64,000 bases of DNA. Origin: Hymenobacter perfusus (GTDB taxonomy: Bacteria > Bacteroidota > Bacteroidia > Cytophagales > Hymenobacteraceae). Below the pieces are notes generated by a model that had not been told where the DNA came from, made no database searches, and worked only from the letters and a program-made list of their open reading frames with translations. Shown here in pieces: positions 33,953 to 41,457 of this stretch. Position 1 is the stretch's first letter; every line of letters begins with the position of its first letter. The translations under genes were made by a program, and so were the position numbers. The DNA lies in assembly GCF_003944765.1 (NCBI RefSeq), contig NZ_RWIU01000003.1, positions 496,001 to 560,000 of the forward strand, given 5' to 3'.

Positions 33953-35647
33953 TCAGGTGGCCTCGCCGGCGGTGCTGGCTATCAGGCGGGTGCTGCCGGG
34001 TACCATGGGTACGGGCTCAGCGGTGGGGCGGTAGTGCTGGGCCAGCAGGTGCGACACCTTCGGCCGTTCCGGGCCTTCGTGCAGGGGCCAGATCTGGTTT
34101 TTTAGCTCCGCCTCGTCGCGGCTTACGCCCCGCTCGTGCTGCTGGGCATGCTCCTCCCACGATTCCGTCATGAAGTACTCCACCATCCGTTCGGGGTCGG
34201 CCATATCGGCGTAGAGGCCCCAGCCGATGGCTCCTTCGCGGCGGCGGATGCGGGCCAGCTGCTCCATGAGGTAGGTGAAGGCGGGCCGGTTTTCGGGTCG
34301 CACGCGGTAGGTGGTCGTGATGATGACCGGGCCTTCGGTGGGCACCGGCTGCTCGGCCAGCACCGGCTCGGGGCGGGGGCGGGCGGGGGTGTGGTCGAGG
34401 GCCTCGGGCGGGTTGCGCAGGGAGAATTTGAGCACCAGCAGGGTGGTAAAGCCCAGCCAGCCGGCCGCCCCGGTGAGGGCTACCGTCACGCCCAGCCGCT
34501 CGGCTACCGTGCCCCACACCACCGAGCCCAGGGCCATACCTCCCTGAATGGTGAGCAAATACAGGCTGATGGTGCGGGCCTGCACCCAGCGCGGTACCAC
34601 CGTCTGCACCCCCACGCTGAACGAGTTAAGCACCAGCATCCAGGCCATGCCCACCAGCGTGAGTAGCCCGTACAGCAGCCAGTGGTTATCGGCGTAGCCC
34701 AGGCCCAGCAGCCCGGTGGCGAAGGCTACCGTGGCCAGCGTCACGCGCCAGTCGATGGTGAGGCGGCGGTTGAGGCGGGGCAGGGTGACGGCCGCTAATA
34801 CGGCCCCCAGTCCCATGCACGACAGCAGCATGGAGTAGAACGACGTGGGCAGCTGCAGCCGCTGCGACACCACGGCCGGCATTAAAGCAAATAGCGCGCT
34901 AGCCCCGAACGTGAAGCTCACCCCGCGCACCAAAATGTGCTGCACGGCCGGCGCAAACCGGGCGTAGCGCACCCCGCCCCGGATAGCGGCCACCACCCGC
35001 TCGGCCGCCAGCGTGGAGGTAGCCTGCGGGGCCCGCTTCCAGCTGTACACCATGTAGATAGTGGCCAGAAACGACAACCCGTTCAGCAGAAACGCCGCGC
35101 CCGCCGAGAAGTACCCAATCACCAACCCGCCCAGCGCCGGCCCGAAGGCCCGGGCCAGGTTGAAGCTTACGCTGTTGAGGGCAATGGCCTGGGGCAACTC
35201 CTGGCGTGGCACCAGCTCGGGCGTTACGGTTTGCCACACGGGATTATTGAGCGCGCCGCCCAGCCCCAGCAGAAACGTGAGCGTGAGCAGCAGCCAGGGG
35301 TTATTGAGTCCCAGCAGCGTCACGGCGGCCAGCAGCAGTGCCACGGCGGCCATCCACGTCTGGGTGGCCAGTAGCATCCGGCGGCGGTCCACCAAGTCGG
35401 CCAGGGCGCCGGCGGGCAGGCTCAGCAGAAACACTGGCAGCGCCGAAGCCGTCTGGAGCAATGCCACCAGCACCGGCGAGGCCGTCAGCTCCGTCATGAG
35501 CCCCACGGCCCCTACGTTCTGCATCCAGGTGCCGATATTCGACACGAAAGAGGCAATCCACAGCATCCGGAAAAACGGAATCTTCAGCGGGGTGAAGGGC
35601 GACGTGGACGTGGCGGGCGGCGCGGGGGCAGTAATCGGAGCAGACAT
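33953..35647 (-). CDS. MFS_3-type transporter fused to a C-terminal ABM domain, 564 aa
   Basis: About twelve membrane helices (residues 20-420) of the EntS-like MFS_3 family (PFFRMLWIASFVSNIGTWMQN, LPAGALADLVDRRRML) followed by a soluble domain (about 450-550, VIITTTYRVRPENRPAFTYL, EYFMTESWEEHAQQHERG) with the antibiotic-biosynthesis-monooxygenase (ABM) fold. The fusion itself is known in this family. The ABM domain may bind or alter the exported compound at the inner face. A free-standing ABM lipoprotein lies at 58378, but the two show no closer link. Monocistronic between palindromic elements. Confidence 0.9.
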   Translation of the reverse strand: MSAPITAPAPPATSTSPFTPLKIPFFRMLWIASFVSNIGTWMQNVGAVGLMTELTASPVLVALLQTASALPVFLLSLPAGALADLVDRRRMLLATQTWMAAVALLLAAVTLLGLNNPWLLLTLTFLLGLGGALNNPVWQTVTPELVPRQELPQAIALNSVSFNLARAFGPALGGLVIGYFSAGAAFLLNGLSFLATIYMVYSWKRAPQATSTLAAERVVAAIRGGVRYARFAPAVQHILVRGVSFTFGASALFALMPAVVSQRLQLPTSFYSMLLSCMGLGAVLAAVTLPRLNRRLTIDWRVTLATVAFATGLLGLGYADNHWLLYGLLTLVGMAWMLVLNSFSVGVQTVVPRWVQARTISLYLLTIQGGMALGSVVWGTVAERLGVTVALTGAAGWLGFTTLLVLKFSLRNPPEALDHTPARPRPEPVLAEQPVPTEGPVIITTTYRVRPENRPAFTYLMEQLARIRRREGAIGWGLYADMADPERMVEYFMTESWEEHAQQHERGVSRDEAELKNQIWPLHEGPERPKVSHLLAQHYRPTAEPVPMVPGSTRLIASTAGEAT

Positions 35648-35666
35648 GTTGCTCCCTTACGTGAAG

Positions 35667-35890
35667 GTAGGGTAGGAGGGTATGGGGGTAGGAGGGCAGG
35701 TGTCATTGCGAGCAGCGCGAAGCAATCCGTCCTCATTAAGCACCAAGCCCTGAAAACTGAAAAGCCCCTGACGTCGGCTCGGATGTCAGAGGCTTTTGCG
35801 TAGGTTGATATTTCGCGCATTGTGAAGGACGGATTGCTTCGGCTGCGCCTCGCAATGACACCTACCCTCCCACCATCTTACCCTCACACC
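35667..35890. repeat. Nested inverted repeat with internal terminator-like hairpin (Family E)
   Basis: Outer purine-rich arms (GGGTAGGAGGG type) surround GTCATTGCGAGC...(35701) matching 35849-35862 and AGCAATCCGTCCT (35721-35733) matching 35826-35838. At the centre is a hairpin AAAAGCCCCTGAC (35760-35772) with GTCAGAGGCTTTT (35785-35797). The same three-layer plan recurs at 41121-41431. It fills the 248-bp gap between the MFS gene and the outer-membrane protein gene. Confidence 0.9.
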
Positions 35891-35895
35891 CTAAC

Positions 35896-38055
35896 TCACA
35901 ACCGAATCCCGATACCCGGGCCGAACAGGAAGAACAACGACTTCTTATTCATCAGGTAGCCGCCGCCCAGGTAGAGCGGGAAGGTGAGCTTGGCATCGGA
36001 GCGGGTGGGGTACACCGAGCCCAGCACCACAATACCCAGGTCGCGGTTCACGTTGGAATCCTGGCTGAGGTTAAACGCGTTCAGGGCAACGAAGCCCGCG
36101 CCCACCTTATAGGGGCGTAGCTTGTTGATTTTGGTGGGGTGGTAAAAGCTGAACTGCGCCAGTGTAGCCAGCGAGATACCCCCGAACGAGGTAAAGCTCG
36201 ACTCGCCTTTGTACTTGGTAAGCAAGCCCCCCGGAAAGCTGATGTCGATATCGAACTTCACCCGGCGCTGCAATACCAGCTCCAGCTTCTGGGTGAAGCC
36301 GGGCTCCTGGTACTGGCTCTGGTTGTGGCGGATGGTGATGATGATGGTGCTCCAGTCGTCGAGGTCGTAGGTTTTGCGGGAGTTGAGCAGGTTGTTAAGG
36401 CTCAGGTTGCCCACCTGGCACTGCTTATCCTGGTAGAAAGCGGCCCGCACCGAGTTGCCATCGGGGCAGACCACCACGTTGTCGATGGTGCGCATCTCAA
36501 TCAGCTCGCCCTTGGCGTTCTGCGTCCGGATATCGAAGCTGAGGTACTGCTTGCCGTAGAGCTGCTGGTCGGTATCAATGGCCCCGGAGTTGAAGCTGAA
36601 CACCACGTCGCGGATGGTGCGGTCGTACAGTACCGGGCCGTTGAGGCGGGTCACGGGCCGGGGAGCTTCGCCGAAGGTCACGCCCACGAAATCGAGCGGG
36701 TGAGGCCGCTGAAACTCCCGCACCGTGAGGCCCGCGCCGGTGGGCTGGCCCGCGTTGAAGATGGTAATGCGCTTCTTGTCGATGGTCAGGGGTACCTTAA
36801 TGCGGTACACCACGGCCGCGTCGGAGCGGATGCTGGAGTCGGAGGGAATCACCTGCACATCCTCGAAGTGAAACCGGGCCCGCGTCAGCGACTCACCCTC
36901 CAGGCGCACGTCCACGGTTTCGCCGGGGTTCACGGTGGCGCTGTTGGTCCAGTCGCCGCCCCGGTGCCGCACGCTCACGGTGCTGATGGTGGTTTTGGGG
37001 GAGATGTTGAAGTTGGTGATGTACTTGGCCAGGTCATTTTCCTTGATGTAGAGGTAGCTTTCGGTCTGGCGGTGGGTGTTATACACGCGCAACCAGCACA
37101 GCACCCGGTCGTTGGTGAGGTACTGGCGGGTAAACAGCTCGGCAATGAGCGAGCCGCCGGCTTCCTCTTGGTCCTCGATGCGGTAAGTACGCTTCAGGTC
37201 GAAGGTGCGGCCGTTGTCGAGAATCAGCTCCACGCCCTTGCGGCGCGAGTTTTCATCCAGGGTGATTTCCTTTTTATCGACGCTCAGAAACCGTAGCCGG
37301 GAGGCTTTCACGGTGAATTCCTGACGGATGGGCGGCAGCGCGTAGGTCACGCGGCGGTTGTTGTCGGTGAGGAAGGGCCGCTCGGTCTGGGGCCGGATGG
37401 TGAGCTGGCGGGTGCCCAGCGCGTTGGGCAGCACGTGCAGGCGCAGCACTCCTTTCTCCTGCTCCAGGCGGTAGTCAATGTCCTGACCGCGCGTCCACTC
37501 AGGACTTACCCGGATGTTTTTGGCGTTGTTGCTGCTGAGCTCGAACACCTTTTCCTCGCCCACGAACAGCTCGGTATCCGAAGGCCGGAACTCCAGCGTA
37601 GTGCGCGTGACGGGCAGCAGCTTTACGGTCTGGGTCTGGGGCGCAAACCCCACCGAATCCGACGGCTGCCGGAAGGTGATGCTCAGAAATTTGTTGCTGC
37701 TCAGGTCCTTGAACCGCATTTTGGCCCGGTAGTACTGGCCGCCATCCATGGCCGTCAGGGAATCGAGCAGGGTAAAATCGGCGGAGCGTTGCAGGCGCAG
37801 GCCCTGACGGCCGGGCGCTTCGGGGTATACCAGCAGCTCGGCCACCTCATCATCCTGGCGGTAGTAGAAATAGAGTTGGGCCTCGCCCTGCACCAGGGCC
37901 GTGTTACGGCTCAGGCTGTAGCGGGTGGTATCGGTGCGCAAACTCAGGTCGCGCAGGAGCGGGGCGCGCTGGGCGCGGGTAGTCAGGGCACAGAACAGCA
38001 GCAGGCAGGTGACGAAAACGCCCGCCTGTCGGCGAATCCCGGAAAGATGTAACAC
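35896..38055 (-). CDS. Large secreted protein with C-terminal outer-membrane-like barrel, 719 aa
   Basis: I do not recognise a named family. A signal peptide (about residues 10-29) precedes several beta-sandwich-like repeats over about 500 residues; the last 150 residues resemble an outer-membrane beta-barrel (FDIDISFPGGLLTKYKG, NLSQDSNVNRDLGIVVLGSVYP, FFLFGPGIGIRL). Proteins of this layout are conserved in Bacteroidetes and may belong to cell-envelope assemblies. The start is a GTG at 38055 giving MLHLSGIRRQAG; a TTG at 38100 is possible but adds a non-signal-like leader. A tRNA gene lies just upstream. Confidence 0.75.
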   Translation of the reverse strand: MLHLSGIRRQAGVFVTCLLLFCALTTRAQRAPLLRDLSLRTDTTRYSLSRNTALVQGEAQLYFYYRQDDEVAELLVYPEAPGRQGLRLQRSADFTLLDSLTAMDGGQYYRAKMRFKDLSSNKFLSITFRQPSDSVGFAPQTQTVKLLPVTRTTLEFRPSDTELFVGEEKVFELSSNNAKNIRVSPEWTRGQDIDYRLEQEKGVLRLHVLPNALGTRQLTIRPQTERPFLTDNNRRVTYALPPIRQEFTVKASRLRFLSVDKKEITLDENSRRKGVELILDNGRTFDLKRTYRIEDQEEAGGSLIAELFTRQYLTNDRVLCWLRVYNTHRQTESYLYIKENDLAKYITNFNISPKTTISTVSVRHRGGDWTNSATVNPGETVDVRLEGESLTRARFHFEDVQVIPSDSSIRSDAAVVYRIKVPLTIDKKRITIFNAGQPTGAGLTVREFQRPHPLDFVGVTFGEAPRPVTRLNGPVLYDRTIRDVVFSFNSGAIDTDQQLYGKQYLSFDIRTQNAKGELIEMRTIDNVVVCPDGNSVRAAFYQDKQCQVGNLSLNNLLNSRKTYDLDDWSTIIITIRHNQSQYQEPGFTQKLELVLQRRVKFDIDISFPGGLLTKYKGESSFTSFGGISLATLAQFSFYHPTKINKLRPYKVGAGFVALNAFNLSQDSNVNRDLGIVVLGSVYPTRSDAKLTFPLYLGGGYLMNKKSLFFLFGPGIGIRL

Positions 38056-38184
38056 GGCAAACAAAGAAAAACGGCCCCCGACCCACCGGAGGCCCCACAA
38101 AGGTAGGCGGCCCCACCGGGCAGTTGCACGGCCGGCCGGGGTTTTTGTAATAAATCTTAGGCAATAGGAGGCTGCCGGAAAAGC

Positions 38185-38220
38185 AAAAAAGGCCTTCTGC
38201 TGAGTAGCAGAAGGCCTTTT
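38185..38220 (-). terminator. Terminator of tRNA-Glu copy 1
   Basis: Hairpin AAAGGCCTTCTGCT-ACTC-AGCAGAAGGCCTTT followed by TTT on the minus strand, 4 bp after the tRNA. An almost identical hairpin follows the second tRNA-Glu at 47895. Confidence 0.9.
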
Positions 38221-38223
38221 GAG

Positions 38224-38295
38224 TAGTCCGTAGGGGAATCGAACCCCTGTTGGTAGAATGAAAATCTACTGTCCTAACCCCTAGACGAACGGACC
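38224..38295 (-). tRNA. tRNA-Glu (UUC), copy 1
   Basis: On the minus strand the cloverleaf reads acceptor GGTCCGT...ACGGACT, D-arm TCTAGGGGTTAGGA, anticodon stem GTAGA/TCTAC with loop TTTTCAT (anticodon TTC), and T-arm AGGGGTTCGATTCCCCT. The first acceptor pair is a G-U wobble. CCA is not encoded (next bases are CTC). Identical in sequence to copy 2 at 47936. Confidence 0.97.
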
Positions 38296-38333
38296 GGATA
38301 ACCAATGGCGGAGCGTTTTCCGTTTTGGTGATG

Positions 38334-38364
38334 CAAAAGTAGAACGTTTCCGGCTCAATGCAAA
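38334..38364 (-). promoter_or_regulatory. Promoter of tRNA-Glu copy 1
   Basis: Minus strand TTTG (38361-38364), 19 bp, TACTTTTG (38334-38341). Exact fit to the Bacteroidetes consensus. Downstream sequence up to the tRNA (CATCACCAAAACGGAAAACGCTC) is conserved in copy 2. Confidence 0.8.
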
Positions 38365-38410
38365 CACAGAGGTTCAAAATATTTGATAACGCGGGCTAAA
38401 TACCGCAGAA

Positions 38411-39202
38411 TCAAGCCGATTGTTTTTGCTTTGTCCGGTTTCGGTCCCACCACACGTAGGCCCCGAACAGCACCACGCTGATGCCCGTCACCCAGAGCAG
38501 GCCGGTTTTTAGCCGCTCACTGTCTTCTCCCAGGTAAGCCAGTAAAGCAATAAGGGGCACCACGCCGGCCACCGTAGCGGCCATGAACTTCCAGTAGCCC
38601 ATGCGCGCCAGGCCCGCCACAAAGCTGATGGCGTCGTCGGAAAGGGCGGGGGAGAGGCGGGCGATGATGATGGCCCAGACGCCGTAGCGGTCCACCACGT
38701 CCAGCACCTTTTGCTCGGTTTTGCGGCCCAGCAGCTTTTGAATGAACGACTCGCCCAAGGCCCGGCCCAGCGCGTACCCCACCGAGGAAGCCGCCACCAC
38801 GCCCGCCAAAGCCAGCAACGAGCCCCACCACGGCCCGTAGGCCAGAATGGCCACCAGAATCAGCAGCACCACGTTCACCACGAACAGGAACATCTGCACC
38901 ACCATGGCCAGCACCAGCACCACAGGCCCCCAGTAGCCGAACTGCCGCATCCAGGCGGCAATGCGCGGCTGTTCCCCCGATTTGAGCACCGCCCAGGCTT
39001 CCCGAGCAGTTTCCTGGAAAGCCGGCCAGCCAAACCAGCAGCCCGCCAGCGTGGCCAGCAACAACAAGGTGATGTAGAGCGGCAAACGGCTGCTGCGTTT
39101 TTGGGCGGATGGGGCGGCGACGGCGGTAGCGGGCAAAATCAGGAAAGTAAGAAGACAAATACAGGATAAAACTAGCCCGGAACGGCGGCAATTCCCGGGC
39201 AT
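38411..39202 (-). CDS. TVP38/TMEM64 (DedA-like) membrane protein, 263 aa
   Basis: Five to six membrane segments. The blocks AYGPWWGSLLALAGVVAASSVGYALGRALGE, DRYGVWAIIIARLSPALSDDAISFVAGLARM and YWKFMAATVAGVVP form the VTT/SNARE-associated domain. DedA/TVP38 proteins are linked to lipid flipping and membrane-potential homeostasis. The ATG at 39202 (MPGNCRRSG) was chosen, giving a first membrane helix at about residues 8-28. It is divergent from the GH15 gene, 110 bp away. Confidence 0.88.
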   Translation of the reverse strand: MPGNCRRSGLVLSCICLLTFLILPATAVAAPSAQKRSSRLPLYITLLLLATLAGCWFGWPAFQETAREAWAVLKSGEQPRIAAWMRQFGYWGPVVLVLAMVVQMFLFVVNVVLLILVAILAYGPWWGSLLALAGVVAASSVGYALGRALGESFIQKLLGRKTEQKVLDVVDRYGVWAIIIARLSPALSDDAISFVAGLARMGYWKFMAATVAGVVPLIALLAYLGEDSERLKTGLLWVTGISVVLFGAYVWWDRNRTKQKQSA

Positions 39203-39312
39203 ACGCACCCGGCGAATCCGTGGCTGACACAACCTCAACGGCGCGGGCGGGGTACTATCACCTACCATACGGCGCCCGCAGCCCCAAGGCTGCCGGGCAA
39301 ATTCTTTGCTTC

Positions 39313-41100
39313 ATGACAAAACATACCTATGATTTCGGCCTGATCGGCAACTGCGCTTTCCTGGGCCTGATTGGTACCGATACGGCCGTGCGCTGGCTCT
39401 GCTGGCCCCGCTTTGACAGCAGCTTCGTGTTTGGCTCTTTGCTGGACGAGGACAAGGGCGGCGAATACAGCATCCGGCCCGCCGATCCGGCGCAGGAGTT
39501 CACCTCCCACCAGACCTACCTGGCCAACACCAACGTGCTGCAAACCGATATTGCCACGGCCGACGGCAGTTACCGCGTCACGGATTTTGCGCCCCGCTTT
39601 CCGCAGTACGACCGGTACTACAAGCCGCTGATGTTTATCCGGAAGGTGGAGCCGCTGCAAGACACACCCCGCATCCGGGTGACGTGCCGGCCGGTAGGGC
39701 AGTACGGGGAGCTGGCCCTCACGCGCCGCCGCAGCTCCAACCACATTGCGTTTCTGGGCCTGGAGGAGGAAATACGCCTCACTACCAACATCCCGCTCAC
39801 TTACGTGCTGGAGGAGGAAGATTTCGTGCTCAACGAGCCCAAATACCTGGTGATGACCTACGGTGCCCCGCTGGAAGCCCCGCTGGAAAGCACCGCCGAG
39901 CGGTTTCTGCGCGCTACCATTGACTACTGGCGCACCTGGGTGAAAAGCACCAGCATCGGCAGCTTCCAGCAGAGCCAGGTGCTGCGCTCGGCTTTGGTTT
40001 TGAAGCTGCACCAGTACGAGGATACCGGGGCCATCATTGCGGCTACCACCACCAGCCTGCCCGAGGCCCCCGGCAGCACCCGCAACTGGGACTACCGCTA
40101 CTGCTGGATGCGCGACACTTTTTACATTCTCACGGCCTTCAACAACATCGGGCATTTTGAGGAGATGGAGCGGTATTTTCACTACATCGTGAACATCTCC
40201 ACCAAGGTGCAGGACCGGTACCAGCCGCTGTACGGCATCAGCGGGCAGTCGAAGCTGGTGGAGCAGGAGCTGCCGCTGGCCGGCTACCAAGGCAATCAGC
40301 CGGTGCGCATCGGCAACGACGCCTACACCCACATTCAGAACGACGTGTACGGGCAAGTACTGGTGGCGCTGCTGCCGCTCTACGTGGATTGCCGCTTCCT
40401 CGACCCCGAGCGGCTGGCCCCGGAAAAGCTGGTGTACGACACACTGGCCCTTATTGAGCAGACTATGGATCAGCCTGACGCCGGTCTGTGGGAGTTCCGC
40501 AACCTGGCCCAGAAGCACTGCTACACTTACCTGTTTCACTGGGCCGGCAGCCACGCCGCCCGCAAGGTGGCCCGCGCCGTGGGCAACACCGAAATGGAAG
40601 CCCGCGCCGAGCGGCTGATGCGCGCCGCCGCCGACCACATTGAGCAGTGCTACAACCCCGAGCTGGAAGCCTACACCAACGCCATCGGCTCGCCCCACCT
40701 CGATGCCAGTGGCATGCAGCTGATCCTGATGGGCTACCTCGATCCGGCCTCGGAGCGCGCCCGCAAACACCTGGCGGCCCTGGAAAACGCCCTGATGACC
40801 CCCGAAGGCCTTTTCTACCGCTACCGCCACGCCGACGACTTCGGCACGCCCGAAACCACCTTCCTGATTTGCTCCTTCTGGTACGTAGAGGCCCTGGCCA
40901 GCGTGGGCCGGGTGGAGGAAGCCATCCGGGAGTTCGAGAAGCTGACCACCTACACCAACCACCTGGGCCTGCTCTCGGAAGACGTGGACGCCAAAACCGG
41001 CTCGCAATGGGGCAACTTCCCGCAGGCCTACAGCCACGTCGGCCTCGTCAACGCCGCCTACCGCATCGCCCAGAAACAGGCCAAACCTAATTTCGTGTAG
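39313..41100 (+). CDS. GH15-family glycoside hydrolase (glucoamylase/trehalase-like), 595 aa
   Basis: Starts HTYDFGLIGNCAFLGLIGTD and contains CWPRFDSSFVFGSLLD, the N-terminal GH15 domain, then RNWDYRYCWMRDTFYILTAF, the catalytic-barrel hallmark, and later LDASGMQLILMGYL and EEAIREFEKLTTYTNHLGLLSEDVD. Members cut terminal alpha-glucosides or trehalose. It has no signal peptide, so it acts in the cytoplasm. It converges on the trehalose synthase/phosphatase fusion 357 bp away; a role in trehalose breakdown is plausible but glucoamylase activity cannot be excluded. The ATG at 39313 is the best start. Confidence 0.9.
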   Translation: MTKHTYDFGLIGNCAFLGLIGTDTAVRWLCWPRFDSSFVFGSLLDEDKGGEYSIRPADPAQEFTSHQTYLANTNVLQTDIATADGSYRVTDFAPRFPQYDRYYKPLMFIRKVEPLQDTPRIRVTCRPVGQYGELALTRRRSSNHIAFLGLEEEIRLTTNIPLTYVLEEEDFVLNEPKYLVMTYGAPLEAPLESTAERFLRATIDYWRTWVKSTSIGSFQQSQVLRSALVLKLHQYEDTGAIIAATTTSLPEAPGSTRNWDYRYCWMRDTFYILTAFNNIGHFEEMERYFHYIVNISTKVQDRYQPLYGISGQSKLVEQELPLAGYQGNQPVRIGNDAYTHIQNDVYGQVLVALLPLYVDCRFLDPERLAPEKLVYDTLALIEQTMDQPDAGLWEFRNLAQKHCYTYLFHWAGSHAARKVARAVGNTEMEARAERLMRAAADHIEQCYNPELEAYTNAIGSPHLDASGMQLILMGYLDPASERARKHLAALENALMTPEGLFYRYRHADDFGTPETTFLICSFWYVEALASVGRVEEAIREFEKLTTYTNHLGLLSEDVDAKTGSQWGNFPQAYSHVGLVNAAYRIAQKQAKPNFV

Positions 41101-41120
41101 GGTATGAAAGGGTAGAAGTT

Positions 41121-41431
41121 GTCATTGCGAGCAGAGCGAAGCAATCCTTCCTTTCCGATGCTCCAAGCCTGGTTACAACACACTCTTTCCACCTGTGAAT
41201 AAGCAGTAGCGCGAACTTTGTAGTCCGTGCCTCCGCGCCGACAGAACGTATTCCCCTACGGCGCGGGGACGCAAACTGTAAAGTTCGCGCTACTGTCGCG
41301 CAGATATTCCCACATAAAAGCCCCTGACGTCCATGCTGGCGTCAGGGGCTTTTGAATAAAACAGAACTGGGAGCAAGGAAAAGGACGGATTGCTTCGACA
41401 CTGGTTTGATGCGCCACATGCTCGCAATGAC
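41121..41431. repeat. Nested repeat block with three layers (Families E and G, terminator)
   Basis: Outer GTCATTGCGAGCAGAGCGAAGC (41121) matches the complement at 41381-41431; inside is a Family G stem-loop (41204-41219 with 41280-41295), then a terminator hairpin AAAAGCCCCTGACG...CGTCAGGGGCTTTT (41316-41353). It fills the whole 357-bp gap between two convergent genes and has the same plan as 35667-35890. Confidence 0.9.
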
Positions 41432-41457
41432 AGGTGCCTCCTCGCAATGACGGGCGG

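Noticed and set aside
39262..41037. Minus-strand frame of 591 codons opposite the GH15 gene
   Set aside because: Shadow of the GH15 gene; no start context or domain.
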